A DNA stretch of 64,000 nt, from positions 20,248,001 through 20,312,000 of the forward strand of contig OX621255.1 of assembly GCA_951640165.1 (NCBI GenBank), read 5' to 3'. This DNA is from Pseudoips prasinana. Lineage: Eukaryota > Arthropoda > Insecta > Lepidoptera > Nolidae. A program made the translations under genes and the position numbers. Within the stretch, counting starts at the first letter, position 1; every line of letters starts with the position of its first letter. Below the pieces are notes generated by a model, which did no database searches, was not told where the DNA came from, and worked only from the letters and a program-made list of their open reading frames with translations. Shown here one piece after another: positions 8,856 through 18,960 of this stretch.

Positions 8856-8865
8856 GTCTCCCTAT

Positions 8866-8905
8866 AGTACAGAACTCTTCGTGTGCGAGTCTCGTACATG
8901 GCCGC
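8866..8905 (+). repeat. Rep-G 3' fragment
   Basis: GAACTCTTCGTGTGCGAGTC followed by TGGCC is a degenerate copy of the family's 3' end (CGAGTCCGACTCGCACTTGG at 12114 and 47264). Confidence 0.45.
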
Positions 8906-9346
8906 TAGCGGAATATAAAGGCAAGCGAGGGCTCAAACAACAAACGTATCGTATAACACGAGTACGATATATTGGATTATGTACAGTGTCACGAGAGTTT
9001 CTAAGAACATTCAGCAAAATTATGTATAAAGAAATAGCTTCACGCCTGTTGAGGCGACTCGTTCCCGGCATGCTGGCTTATATTTTGCCCAACAAATAAG
9101 TATTGCCACACAGTGTGGTAATGCTGCCAGTATTCTGGGAACATTACCAATACAAGAACATTTAGAATACCTTTTTAGGCACAATCTTCTACTCCTAACC
9201 CTAACACTTTAATATTACATAATAATTTGTCCTACGCCATTGAGCAACCGATGAGATACATGCCATAGCCGAAATTTGACATAGAGCAAAAATACCAATC
9301 ACAAATACAATGCTTGTATGTCAGTCTGTTAACTTCATCATCAGCC

Positions 9347-9565
9347 TGGGGCCCTACCGGCTAATTCACCTAACATCGATTTATTAAATGGCGTGCAAAT
9401 AAATAAAGGTTTAAAGTGACTTAATCATGTGACGTCATAAATGGTCCGGAATCAATTGTCAACATTGAAGCCAATTTAAAGATTAATTAAGTGATTTTTA
9501 CCCTTTATTTATTTGAACGCCTTTTAAGAAATCGATGTTCGGCGACTTAGTCGGTAGATTCCCTG
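9347..9565. mobile_element. MITE-X copy (degenerate)
   Basis: Left arm GGGCCCTACCGGCTAATTCA, then ACATCGATTTATTAAATGGC; right arm GAACGCCTTTTAAGAAATCG and GACTTAGTCGGTAGA. Arms are about 80 bp with a short centre containing ATGTGACGTCATAAATGGTC. See 22609-22858 for the best copy. Confidence 0.75.
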
Positions 9566-9800
9566 ATATCGTCCACTGCTGGACATAGGCAATCAAAGGT
9601 TTTTATGACTTTTCTATTTGGAGGAGTTCGCCGTAGTTACCGCGCTTGGCATGCGAGTTGGCGGCCGCAGTTGGATGGTAGCTAGTACACAGGTGGCGCT
9701 CCTGCCCGACTACCTGGTGTAACCCTTAGTCACCTTTTACGATACCCATGGGATGGTATGGGGTAGCACTGTTAATCTTTCTGAGCCAGAAACCACACGG
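9566..9800 (-). mobile_element. SINE-D variant (D2)
   Basis: GTCCACTGCTGGACATAGGC is the complement of an RTE-like 3' end. The body (ACCGCGCTTGGCATGCGAGT, CCTTTTACGATACCCATGGG, CAGAAACCACACGGC) recurs at 59330-59885. It abuts the MITE-X copy. Confidence 0.6.
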
Positions 9801-9862
9801 CTGTTAACTTAGTAGTACAAACTTTAAATATCGAACATTTTTTGTCCTCCATACAAAGCTAT

Positions 9863-10465
9863 GATGATGATGTCTTCCCGGCCGAATTTCGGCCACGGCG
9901 GCCATTCTCAATGGAGATTAGCCAATTGCGCAGGACATTTTGTAGTGCACAAGTGTGTGCGCAAACACAGGGGAACTTTCTAATCGATCACTGATCGATT
10001 AGAAAGTGCCCCTCGATTCGACACGATCTGTAAATAAATACATATATATATATATATCATAGGGATTGGTGCTGATAACCGAGATACAGGCTCTGCCTAG
10101 TTCGGTTACAGATGCCTAATTTATTTGTATGTTATAAAATCTTTTAGCTAAACATAAGTATTTTGTAAACTAGAATTAAGTTTTTGGAAATAAATTATTA
10201 TTATTATTAAATTATTATTATTATTATTATCCAATTGGACGACTAGCGACACGACCGGAAAGAGGTTTGGTACAGGACCGACGGCATTACGTGCTCTCCG
10301 AGGCACGGGGTTGTGATACCGCCAACTCCCAAACTTCGGGTTGATACTGAGAAATTTCTTTTTACGGAAAAATCCCAAAATGACTTTTTGGCCCGACCCG
10401 GGATTTGAACCCAGGACCTCATTTTCTGCGGTTGAACACGCTACCGCTAGACCAACGAGGCAGTC
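9863..10465 (-). mobile_element. SINE-C insertion with 12-13 bp target duplication, itself interrupted
   Basis: ATACAAAGCTAT occurs at 9851-9862 and 10466-10477 (13 bp if the preceding C is counted). The minus-strand head (10385-10464) and tail with (ATC)n (9863-9900) are typical SINE-C. The middle is broken by about 200 bp of foreign DNA at roughly 10013-10240 (AT repeats, a GTAATAAAT-like LINE tail, (ATT)n). At 9972-10012 an AACTTTCTAATCGATCA palindrome has arisen at the junction. Confidence 0.75.
9972..10012. repeat. Perfect short palindrome in SINE-C
   Basis: ACTTTCTAATCGATCA, one spacer base, then the exact complement. In intact SINE-C this point is non-palindromic, so it looks like a break-repair scar. 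Confidence 0.6.
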
Positions 10466-10477
10466 ATACAAAGCTAT

Positions 10478-10837
10478 AGGCTGCAATCTACTCAAAACTG
10501 CATTATAAAAGTATTAAGTTTGACCTATATTTTGGAAAGTTCACTACACGCGATTTTATTGCGTAAACGTGTATTGGATTGCATTATTTACATTGTACAT
10601 GCGACGATGTCTCGTGTGCAGACCTCATATTACATCGCCTGTTATAAATGACACGTTTTTCAAATTCCTCAGGTTATTGGAAAAAAAATGCTGTAGTCGG
10701 GGAAAGGTTGATGACCGCTAGGTCGTGAAACACTTAAACCCTTGTACAGGTAAATCAGCTGGTTATATGTTTTGTCCTTGTCATTCATATAGGTATTCAT
10801 ATAATTTTACGTTCAAGTGAATTTGACAGGCCAGGTG
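10478..10837. other. No recognisable element
   Basis: Nothing beyond simple AT-rich sequence. A GTAAATCAGCTGG segment at 10750 has no partner that I saw. Confidence 0.35.
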
Positions 10838-10847
10838 CTCTACCGGC

Positions 10848-11068
10848 TAAGTCACCGAACATCGATTTCTTAATTCAAATAAATAAAGGTTAAAATTGAC
10901 TTAATCGTTTAATCGACTTCTATGAGCACATGTGACGTCATAAATGGTCCGGAATCGATTGTCAACGTTGAAGCCGATTTAACGATTGATTAAATCATTT
11001 TTAACCTTTATTTATTTGAACGCCATTTAAGAAATCGATGTTCAGTGACTTATCCGGTAGAGCCCCTG
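10848..11068. mobile_element. MITE-X copy
   Basis: Left arm GGTGCTCTACCGGCTAAGTC, right arm complement GGTAGAGCCCCTG at 11055-11068, centre CACATGTGACGTCATAAATG. The left arm lacks about 10 bp (ATGGCGTT) found in other copies. Confidence 0.8.
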
Positions 11069-11069
11069 T

Positions 11070-11316
11070 CGGCATTGTTGGTAAATGCTTACCTTTCATG
11101 CCGCAAGTCGCAGGGCTCGATTCCCACCCAGGACAGATTTTTGTGGGCATGAACATGTCTGTTTGTCGTGTATCTATATAAGTAAGTATTTCAAACTAAA
11201 AGTAGTATATCAGTTATCTCATCAGTTGTATAATCTGGTTGCTATTGTACAAGCTCTGCTTAGTTTTGGGTTAGATGACCGTGTGTGAATAACGTCCCAG
11301 GATATTGTTATTAAGT
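11070..11316 (+). mobile_element. SINE-A copy, plus strand
   Basis: Begins immediately after MITE-X. Head with CAGGGCTCGATTCCCACC, body with TCTATATAAGTAAGTATT, tail TACAAGCTCTGCTTAGTTTT, and ending CGTCCCAGGATATTGTTATT. Confidence 0.75.
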
Positions 11317-11429
11317 ATAATTAAAGTAATAATTTTGGAAAGTGTTCATAAGTTAGATGGTTTTATGTATTTTCTTACAATTCATCTCATACACACAACC
11401 TGTTATTTTCTAATACACAATACCTACTA

Positions 11430-11550
11430 GCTATCATTATCAGCCTCATTTCTTCCATACCTGGAATAACGCCAAAGGTTTTCACAACGTCGCCCTATGG
11501 AAGGATTAGTCGTAGACGCTTGGCATGCAATTAGGTGTTGGATAGTACAC
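11430..11550 (-). mobile_element. Degenerate D2 fragment
   Basis: CGCTTGGCATGCAATTAGGT and TAGTACACTGGTGG match the D2 block at 9645-9700 imperfectly. Confidence 0.4.
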
Positions 11551-11556
11551 TGGTGG

Positions 11557-12143
11557 TTTTTTAGGGTTCCGTAGCCAAATGGCAAAAAACGGAACCCTTA
11601 TAGATTCGTCATGTCTGTCTGTCCGTCCGTATGTCACAGCCATTTTTTTCCGAAACTATAAGAGCTGTACTGTTGAAACTTGGTAAGTAGATGTATTATG
11701 TGAACCGCATTAAGATTTTTACACAAAAATAGAAAAATAATAATAATTTTGGGGGTTCCCCATACATAGAATCTGATTTTTTTTTTTCAGCTTACCCATA
11801 CTTTTGGGGTATCTATGAATAGGTCTTCAAAAATGATATTGAGGTTCCTAATATCATTTTTTCTAAACTGAATAGTTTGCGCGAGAGACACTTCCAAAGT
11901 GGAAACAAGAGTGTCCCCCCCTGTAAATTCTAAAATAAGAGAATGATAAAACTAAAAAAAATATATGATGTACATTACTATGTAAACTAACAACGAAAAT
12001 TAGTTTGAAAAATCTAGTAAGTAGTTTCTTTTTATGCGTCATTAATCGTAAACCGCAATTTACCTTTCATTTAATCAACTGAAATACTTGCTGCTGCGGA
12101 ACCCTTCATGTGCGAGTCCGACTCGCACTTGGCCGGTTTTTTT
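11557..12143 (+). repeat. Rep-G, long copy
   Basis: Starts TTTTTTAGGGTTCCGTAGCC, has a (GTCT)n-like GTCTGTCTGTCCGTCCGTAT tract, and ends GTGCGAGTCCGACTCGCACT then TGGCCGGTTTTTTT. The end contains an inverted motif (GCGAGTCCGACTCGC). No ORF, no TIR pair and no clear target duplication. I remember this as a very common lepidopteran interspersed repeat. Its transposition class is unclear to me. Confidence 0.65.
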
Positions 12144-12164
12144 ATAATGAGATTCATAAAGCTG

Positions 12165-12293
12165 GAAACTGCTGGAAACTGGAAACTATGCGAATAGCGC
12201 AAGATCGGCAATTGTGGGAATCTTTGGGGGAGGCCTTTGTCCAGCAGTGGACGTCTTTCGGCTGATATGATGATGATGATGATGATAATGAAA
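12165..12293 (+). mobile_element. RTE-clade LINE 3' end, short
   Basis: Frame remnant R(I)AQDRQLW then a SLGEAFVQQWTSFG-type ending, followed by ATATGATGATGATGATGATG. It directly abuts the Rep-G end. Confidence 0.75.
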
Positions 12294-12544
12294 CTGGCCA
12301 AAGCACTTTGTACGATTTAATTGAAATTAAACAAATATAACATAAGTGTGGCCTTCTAGAAGTGAACACAGCATTCTTTAAACAGGTCTGGGGTGGTCCT
12401 GTTATGCTTCCTGGGTCAGAAAACGATCGTCTAATGTGATATGCCTTAATGACATATGTCCTTTAAGATACAGAACGATACGAAATGAAATATATCCTTT
12501 AATATACAAGACTGACCAAGTTTAAAGAATGGAATTAAGTCAAT

Positions 12545-12745
12545 CAAGTACAGGGTTCAAATCCCGGATCAGGGCAAAAATTACGGAAAGCGTAAAGCTG
12601 TCGGTTCTGTGCTTGGTCTCTCTCCGGTCGTGTCAGAAAGCTGCCACATCGGCTTATGTAAGGCAACAGAGATTACACAAACGTGCACTATAACTATGTC
12701 CTGCTTAGTGGGCGGAGCTCCGTTATGATCGGCCGCCGTAGCCAA
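12545..12745 (+). mobile_element. SINE-C fragment, plus strand
   Basis: CAGGGTTCAAATCCCGGATC head end, CTCTCTCCGGTCGTGTC body and the CGGCCGCCGTAGCC-AAAATTC tail region. Confidence 0.65.
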
Positions 12746-12865
12746 AATTCTGCCACAATCACCACGCAAACGGGTTGGCGATCACAGTATGATGTTCATG
12801 TTCCTCAGGGAGATGCTGCTGCCCGTTCTCTGGTAAATTCCCTCGTGAGAACTTGTACTGTCCGG
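12746..12865 (-). mobile_element. SINE-D fragment
   Basis: ATCACCACGCAAACGGGTTG, GCGATCACAGTATGATG and CTGCTGCCCGTTCTCTGGTA, joined to the end of the preceding SINE-C. Confidence 0.6.
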
Positions 12866-13260
12866 TGAAGCAGTGAAAACCGCCCAGCCTAACTGTTAAC
12901 GTAATGTTAAAAATAAATCATAATATCAAGGATAAGGTAAGTAAACCTAAAAGTTCGTTTACCTTGTATTAAACTCAAAAAATTTATCCGTAAAAATTTT
13001 ACATTTATGTGGAATTGTCATTTTTTTTACCCTACCGTGGAGTGAATGACGTGGCAGCTACTGAGAAACACTGCCAGAAAACTCAGTAGGAATCCTTTTC
13101 TTTAAGTAAAATATACTTTAGATTAATTACAATCATGTGTGTTGACTCAGAACAACTCAATCCCAAGCACTTTTGTCACTTAAATAATCAGAAATTTTGT
13201 AATATTGCCTGCTACACAATTTGGCTTTAATAATTCTTTTAAACTTATTCGTAGACAATT
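12866..13260. other. No recognisable element
   Basis: AT-rich, with a weak CCTACCGTGGAGTGAATGAC patch at 13032; no repeat partner found. Confidence 0.3.
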
Positions 13261-13261
13261 C

Positions 13262-13395
13262 TCTAATATAATATTGTGGTTAGTGACCCTAGTTGCTACG
13301 CCAGAGGTCGTCGGTTCGATCCCCACCCAGGTCAAATCTAATACATTATAAATTATCAGTTGTCTGGTTGCCGTAGTACAGGGTCTTCTTAGTTT
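13262..13395 (+). mobile_element. SINE-A-related copy, short
   Basis: tRNA-like head with CGTCGGTTCGATCCCCACCC and the shared tail (TTGCCGTAGTACAGGGTCTT, then CTTAGTTTGGGTTCAGAT), but the middle body is reduced to about 25 bp. Confidence 0.55.
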
Positions 13396-13399
13396 GGGT

Positions 13400-13665
13400 T
13401 CAGATTATTTTTGCAAAGACATCGGCCGCACTAGGTAAGTGAATCCCTGTGTTGCGGGGTATTTTACAAACATATATTGACGGACACAAAGTACATCGAG
13501 ACTCAGAACAACTATTTATGGGTCATAAAATTAGTTGCCCTGCATGGGAACCGAACCCGGGACACGAAGAGTGGTCGCCTCGCCTCTTCGAGTCCCGGTT
13601 TCGAATAGTTTCGATGCCTTAACCGCTGCGCCCCACGTGCAGTCATCTGCAGCGTGTTAATTACC
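13400..13665 (-). mobile_element. SINE-F copy
   Basis: The minus strand begins at a GGGGCGCAGCGGTTAAGGCA tRNA-like head, has GGGTTCGGTTCCCATGC, then the ATTTTATGACCCATAAATAG body and the CCCGCAACACAGGGATTCAC hairpin-forming tail. A related plus copy is at 51490. Confidence 0.6.
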
Positions 13666-13742
13666 CTAACATTTTTTTTAATTGGTATATTTTAATATAA
13701 GTATCTCTCGACATCGCCTAAAGTAATACATGTTTATTTCAT

Positions 13743-13972
13743 TCACCGTAGCGTAGTTGGTAGTGCCTACGAAGCTGGTGGTTCTGGGTTCGAATCCCGG
13801 TAAGTGCAAATATTTGTGTGATGAGCACGAATATTTGTTTCTGAGTCATGGATGTTTTCTATGTACTTAAGTATTTATCTATCTATATAAGTATGTACAT
13901 ATATCGTCGCCTGGTACCCATAGTACAAGCTTTGCTTAGTTTGGGGCTAGGATGATCTGTGTGACATTGTTT
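13743..13972 (+). mobile_element. SINE-B copy
   Basis: Head CACCGTAGCGTAGTTGGTAG with B-box GGGTTCGAATCCC. Body GTGATGAGCACGAATATTTG, then ATCTATCTATATAAGTATG. Tail CTGGTACCCATAGTACAAGC and TTTGCTTAGTTTGGGGCTAG. The tail is homologous to SINE-A while the head differs. Confidence 0.75.
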
Positions 13973-13977
13973 ATTGG

Positions 13978-14075
13978 TCATACAAATAGTTGTCCTTCAT
14001 GACAATCGAACCCACGAAGTGGCGAAGCGACTGCCTTCACCGTTGCGCCACACGTGCTGTCATGTGCAGTGTGTT
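13978..14075 (-). mobile_element. SINE-F head fragment
   Basis: ACAATCGAACCCACGAAGTG and CCGTTGCGCCACACGTG resemble 13550-13640. Confidence 0.5.
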
Positions 14076-14162
14076 AGTTGACCTAAGATATTTTTTTTAG
14101 TTGACGTATTTTAATATAAGTGTTTCTTTAAATTACCTAAAGTAACACATCTTTATTCCAAA

Positions 14163-14481
14163 CTAGCTGTGCCCTGCGGTTTTACCCGCGTTAAATTTTA
14201 TAAATTATCACAGCTGTAGGTGATAGCGTGATAATATGTAGCCTATATGTTGACTTGACCTCTCAGTAATATTCATGCAAAACTTGAAGTAAATCCATGC
14301 AGTACTTTATGAGTTTAGCGCGGACATACATACAGACAAACAGACACAGAGACGAAAATTCTAAAAACTATATTTTTGGCTTCGATATCGATAGTAGATC
14401 ACGCCCCAAGTATATTTAAAAAAAAAATATTCAATGTACAGTTTTGACTATCCTACGATTTTATTAAGTAATGTGTATAGA
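14163..14481 (-). mobile_element. Non-autonomous Helitron
   Basis: The minus strand starts TCTATACACATTACTTAATA and ends with GGGTAAAACCGCAGGGCAC then AGCTAG: a 5'-TC...CTAG-3' element with the expected GC-rich 3' motif. The internal landmark ATCGATATCGAAGCCAAAAA recurs in the copies at 15840, 25031 and 28919. No coding capacity. Confidence 0.8.
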
Positions 14482-14711
14482 TAATAACAAATACTTCAAA
14501 CTTAAAAAATAATGTAACACACAGGTATTATTATGAGTAATAAATTGTATTATTCAAGGTTATTCATTGGTTATTTTAGTACCGATTACTGTATATATGT
14601 TTTATTAAATAACATAAATTAACTATAAACACGTCGGGTTTTGTCACGTTTATTATTGTGTTCCGTAGATAAAGCAATCACATTTACAAAACCATTATAA
14701 TTAATTGTGTA

Positions 14712-14844
14712 CAGACGCCCGCGCATCAAGCTACCCCAATCTGTCAAATTTCCCATTGAAAGAGAACCTTATGCTTCTGTCATACTGTTGAAAATCTATA
14801 AAAGAAATTTGACAGATTGGGGTAGCTTAATGTGCTGGCGTCTG
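14712..14844. mobile_element. MITE-Y, 133 bp, TA target duplication
   Basis: Arms begin CAGACGCCCGCGCATCAAGC and end with the complement GCTTAATGTGCTGGCGTCTG, both flanked by TA (14710-14711, 14845-14846). About 40 bp of each arm pairs (CTACCCCAATCTGTCAAATT on both). TA duplication and length suggest a Tc1/mariner-type MITE. Confidence 0.8.
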
Positions 14845-14869
14845 TACATATTTTTATAACGGAACAGCT

Positions 14870-14975
14870 GAAAGGCGTTAACTGCTGGACAAAGGTCTCT
14901 TCCAAAGATCACCACAATAGCTGGTCTTGATCATCTGAGCAGGGGAACCGGCGCTTTTCTTCGTGATCGGCGCTC
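14870..14975 (-). mobile_element. RTE-type 3' end, degenerate
   Basis: AACTGCTGGACAAAGGTCTC and TTCCAAAGATCACCACAATA are the complement of the RTE C-terminus and tail region. Confidence 0.55.
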
Positions 14976-15095
14976 AAATAGATGAAGTGAAAAATTACTT
15001 AATCATTCGTTCCATCGGCTTCAACGTTGAAAATCGATTAGGAACCTTTTATGACGTCACATCTGCATAAAGATGACCGGCGAATTAGGCGGTAG
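14976..15095. mobile_element. MITE-X, partial
   Basis: GTGAAAAATTACTTAATCAT, ATCGGCTTCAACGTTGAAAA, TTATGACGTCACATCTGC and GGCGAATTAGGCGGTAGA: half of a MITE-X with the outer left arm missing. Confidence 0.6.
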
Positions 15096-15104
15096 ACAAC
15101 CCAG

Positions 15105-15260
15105 ATATGCCATAATCGTCTCGCTTGACAAACAGGTTGAAGCTCGCAGTATGATGGTCATACTGAAGGAAACGCTGCTGCCCATTCTCTGGTATATATT
15201 CTCTTGGGCAGACTTTAATATGTCCTACGAGATAGGGTCACTACCCCGGTGATATTCTTA
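15105..15260 (-). mobile_element. SINE-D copy, degenerate
   Basis: ATATGCCATAATCGTCTCGC, GCAGTATGATGGTCATACTG and AACGCTGCTGCCCATTCTCT. Confidence 0.55.
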
Positions 15261-15334
15261 GCTGCCAGTCACACAACACAGTAGAATTATGAGAATTATT
15301 ATACACTTACTTATTGTATGGGCAGCTGTGGTTA

Positions 15335-15500
15335 AACTTTTTTTTCTTTTTTTTATGGAAGGAGGAATGCCTGTGCTTGCCACTCACAAATAGTGTGTAT
15401 GTCTGACTCGCACCGACTAAACCTAACCTGCCGTGGACTTCTTTTGGCGCCTGGTAGGGGGAACCGCGGGAACGCGGATATGCTGCTCCGGTGCAACTGT
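15335..15500 (-). mobile_element. Rep-K: poly(A) retroposon 3' end
   Basis: Poly-T at 15338-15354 marks the poly(A) end of a minus-strand copy. The block CTAAACCTAACCTGCCGTGG, ACTTCTTTTGGCGCC and ATGCTGCTCCGGTGC recurs at 58120-58300. Probably a 5'-truncated LINE tail. Confidence 0.6.
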
Positions 15501-15557
15501 GGTTACCCTCGTTTCAAAGTTGTTGCCAGGATAAGTTATGAACAAAATAAACAAACA

Positions 15558-15760
15558 TGAAGTCCGAGGGAATACCTACCAGAGAACGGGTTGCCGATCG
15601 CAATTTGATAGTAATAGTTTTTACAGAAAAACTTCTGTGAACTATGACCATCAAAGTGCGATCGCCAACACGTCTGCCAAGCGTGGCGATTATGGTATAT
15701 CCCCCTATTTGGGGAGACTTTTGACCAGCAGTGGACGTGCTATGGCATACATGATGAATC
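15558..15760 (+). mobile_element. SINE-D copy, plus strand
   Basis: Best plus-strand example. ACCTACCAGAGAACGGGTTG start, CTGCCAAGCGTGGCGATTAT core, CTTTTGACCAGCAGTGGACG 3' end as in RTE tails, then ATGATGAAT. An inserted duplication near 15640 (TGTGAACTATGACCATCAAAG) lengthens it. Confidence 0.65.
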
Positions 15761-15839
15761 AAACATTAAAATTATCTTTAGGAAATAGTAGGTTAGGCTC
15801 GAACTGTGAAAACAGAAATCAATTACTTCATTGGTGTCA

Positions 15840-16140
15840 TCTATACATATACATAACAAAATCGTAGGTAAGTCAAAACTGTACCTACATTGAATATTTT
15901 TTTAAAAGGATACTTGCGGCGTGATTTACAATCGATATCGAAACCAAAGATATAGTTTTTAGATTTTTTGTCTGTGTGTCTGTTTGTCTGTATGTATGTC
16001 CGGGCTAAACTCAAAAAGTATTGCATGGATTTACTTAAAATTCAACATATAGGCTACATATTATCACGATATCACTTACGGGGGAGGAGTTATGATAATT
16101 TATAAAATTTAACGCGGGTATAACCGCGGGTCACAGCCAG
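15840..16140 (+). mobile_element. Non-autonomous Helitron
   Basis: 5' TCTATACATATACATAAC; internal ACAATCGATATCGAAACC, a TCTGTGTGTCTGTTTGTCTG tract and CACGATATCACTTACGGGGG; 3' GCGGGTATAACCGCGGGTCA then CAGCCAG, with the terminal CTAG mutated to CCAG. Confidence 0.8.
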
Positions 16141-16627
16141 TATATAAATATCTTAGAAGTTTAGGGCTTAAATATGTGACAAAATTAGATGCTTAGTAAC
16201 TATCATCCTAAGTTGTGTTTAAAATAGCTTACATCGAAGATATATAGTGGCTAATATATTGTTTGTAGACGTGCATTGATGGTGGTTGACTTAGTAATTC
16301 AGAGGACAAAGCAGACTTTTAGAATATAATTAAATAGAAGTCAGTTAAATAAGCACCCAATTAATTATGTCACGAGTGTTGAATACAAAACCTAATATTG
16401 CTGAAAACAATATATTTTAAAACGTGTTTTTTTTGCACGTGAGTATGAAATTACATCCAGGATTCTTATATTTCATACCTAAAACGTTTTTAAGAAATTT
16501 CATGCGTTGATTTTTTTTAACTAGTTTGGCTAAATTACAAAATCATCAGTTTTCCTTTTGTTATATTGATTTATTGGCTGATATAGCGATTTATCTTTTG
16601 AGAATATTTATTCATGCAATAAAATTA
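16141..16627. other. No recognisable element
   Basis: Low-complexity AT-rich sequence. The frame at 16526-16726 straddles the next element and is not coding. Confidence 0.35.
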
Positions 16628-16872
16628 CTAAGGGTTGGATGCCCGCAATGTAAGCGAGGCTCACTAAAAAGTGGGCCAGCACCTGTCCAGGCTGCGGTGA
16701 ATGCACGAGCGAATCCCGTGGCCTAGACTGAAGGTGGCTGAGGAACACCGTGGGGTTTTAGTCGGTAAACCCTGCCCTACCACCTGGCTGGGTGTCCGAC
16801 ATACCCCGTCGCTTCCCCAGCGGCGGGATGATCCATAAAGGATTTACCCACTTTAAAAAAAATAAATAAAAG
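16628..16872 (+). mobile_element. Poly(A) retroposon 3' end
   Basis: GC-rich body (GAATGCACGAGCGAATCCCG, GGGGTTTTAGTCGGTAAACC, CCCGTCGCTTCCCCAGCGGC) ending in AAGGATTTACCCAC-TTTAAAAAAAATAAATAAA. Same architecture as 7820-8001, including the GGGGT.GTTTTTAGTC box and the GCGGcGGGgaagCGacGGGG palindromic segment. Confidence 0.6.
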
Positions 16873-17279
16873 AAAGGTTCCGCGCCGATGTAATGAATGC
16901 ATGGAGCCCGAATCACTAAAACTACATTTAAGAAAATATTATGGTATTTTGATATAACGATTATTACTCGAAATCATGTTGGAAATTATATACGGAATTA
17001 TATTATATTGAATTTTTACTATTTCGACCGAATAAAATTTACGTATTTTTACTTTTATAGCATTATTTGCAATGCAATTAAAATTTAATAAATAAGTAAC
17101 TTTCGTTAGTTTTATTCTTAAATAAAGATGTGGTCAAGAGATCGTAAAGTAGACAATCGGGTTGAATATTATATATCTAGTCAGACATCTCAGTCGTATC
17201 AAGGCCAAATTCTAAGTTTTGCCGTGAGATCTCCATTACATTAGCATGTAGCATTCGCATTCGTTTTTAGCAAATTTAT
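16873..17279. other. No recognisable element
   Basis: Strongly AT-rich; the frame at 16897-17088 is AT-codon noise. Confidence 0.35.
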
Positions 17280-17384
17280 TTAGCCTTTTTTGTCAGGTTC
17301 CATGATGGAGTCTGTCTTGAAAACCAAGACAGGCACTCTCTCCACGTCTCCGTCGTAAAGGATGTTTTTCTGAAACAGCACCAT
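17280..17384 (-). pseudogene. Possible small exon or exon remnant, unknown
   Basis: A local rise in GC content coincides with a minus-strand 34-codon frame (ATG at 17384, TAA at 17280) reading LYDGDVERVPVLVFKTDSIM then EPDKKG. The balanced codon use and amphipathic composition look more protein-like than the surroundings. An in-frame TGA lies seven codons upstream of the ATG. No splice acceptor is convincing and I recognise no family. It may be the last coding exon of a host gene or a captured fragment; chance is also possible at this length. Confidence 0.25.
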
Positions 17385-17399
17385 TGGAGATCGTAAGGA

Positions 17400-18005
17400 T
17401 TTTCAATCTTATTTAAAAACGCTACTTAAAATTAAGCCGGCCGCTTAACCACGGTTTATCAAATTTTTTAATTAAAAACACGATTTAACTTTTACCCGCG
17501 GTTGAGCCATGTCAAATTTTAAACCACGTCGGCCCCTAGTTTAAACCTTGTTTAATTATGGTGGATTTTATTTGCATCAGCTGACGTTTTGTTTGACGTT
17601 TGTTTGTGAATGGAGGTTTTATTGAAGTTTTAATTTTTAAATAAATACTGAAAACTTAAAAGTTTCAGGTGATCTCGATCGATCGATTATCCGATGACAG
17701 AGCATAAACGACGCAAAAATAAGAATAGATGACTTCTTTATGTAACTGGTCTTAGGCAATTCGGGTGATTGCTGACGCTTAACCAGGTAAGCCAGAATGT
17801 ATTTGGTACTAGGTACTAACACTGCTGGTGCATGCGCACGCGCACCAATATCTTACATAATGCGCCACTGTCGCATTTTTATCGTATCCTCAACCTTAAC
17901 CTTACAGCTTATTCGCTTACTTTATCGTATGGGTAGGATATCCATACTCTCAGAGTTGTTCAAACACCCCAGTAGGCCTCTGGCTAAACGACTATTGAGA
18001 CTCAT
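17400..18005. other. No recognisable element
   Basis: 17437-17545 has GC-richer blocks (GCCGGCCGCTTAACCACGG, CCACGTCGGCCCC) that do not pair well enough to call a MITE. Confidence 0.3.
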
Positions 18006-18095
18006 TTCAAACAGACATGTTCATGCACACAAATATATGTCCTGGGTGGGAATCGAGCCCATGACCTCCGGCGTGAAAAGCCCGCCGAGGACTTA
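18006..18095 (-). mobile_element. SINE-A head fragment
   Basis: CAGACATGTTCATGCACACA, GTCCTGGGTGGGAATCGAGC and CCTCCGGCGTGAAAAG: the 5' (tRNA-like) third only. Confidence 0.65.
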
Positions 18096-18730
18096 AGGAC
18101 CAATGGTATCAACTCCTGTGAACTGGGGTGAGCTCATAAAATGAAAGTACACTTTGTTCTACCCTAACAATGTTGATACAATTTAACAGTAATTAAGGTT
18201 CGTGTAGACTTACTAGACCTAAAGCGGAATGCTGCTAAAGGATGCGGAAGTGTTCGAACCTCAAATATCACATAAACAAGTATTAAATGAACATAACAGA
18301 ATACTGGAAACAACAATAATAATTAATGATAATAACACTTCTCTTACGACACCGGAAGTACAGCAATTGACAGGATATTGTATTAAAATTAAGACAATGT
18401 ATAGTGTTGTTCTCTGACATTGCAACACGAACATACTAATGGATAGAAATTATATGTAATTACGTTTAATGTTCAGTAAATGCAGATTTAAATCCCTACT
18501 AATTACGAGAGTAAGCCTATGCTATGTTTAGCTATGATACTATGGTGACCACTGTCAGCCTAGTATCATAGTTTGACAGCTGTTAAAACATAGAGTTAAA
18601 CACGGTACATAGATACCGCACAATTCAGCCACACAATACAATTATGTGGTCCGTGATTGGCCGCCTTCTTGTTTCTAAAATAATGTTTTAAATTAAAACT
18701 TGTGCCCATATAGTTTTAATAATATTTGCG
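18096..18730. other. No recognisable element
   Basis: 18535-18580 holds an imperfect repeat (ATGATACTATGGTGACC versus AGTATCATAG) that may form a small stem. Nothing coding. Confidence 0.3.
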
Positions 18731-18960
18731 GTCACCGTAGCCTAGTTGCTAGTGCTCCTGCCTACGAAGCTGGTGGTCCTGGGTTCGAATCCCATATTTG
18801 TTTCTGAGTTATGGGTGTTTTCTATGTATATAAGTATTTATCTATCTATATAAGTATGTATATCGTCGCCTGGTACCCATAGTACAAGCTTTGCTTTGTT
18901 TGGGGCTAGGATGATCTGTGTGACATTGTCCCTAGATATTATTATTATTTGTCTGACAAA
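18731..18960 (+). mobile_element. SINE-B copy
   Basis: Head GTCACCGTAGCCTAGTTGCT with TGGGTTCGAATCCC, a deletion of about 35 bp behind the head compared with 53957, the full shared tail, and a TAGATATTATTATTATTTG end. Confidence 0.75.

Noticed and set aside
13743..13815. tRNA gene candidates at several places (13743, 18731, 51488, 53957, 4275)
   Set aside because: B-box-like motifs are clear, but acceptor and anticodon arms do not close, and each is followed by a recurring SINE body.
17437..17545. Possible inverted repeat with GGCCG and ACCACG blocks
   Set aside because: The arms pair only over six or seven bases; not enough to call a MITE.
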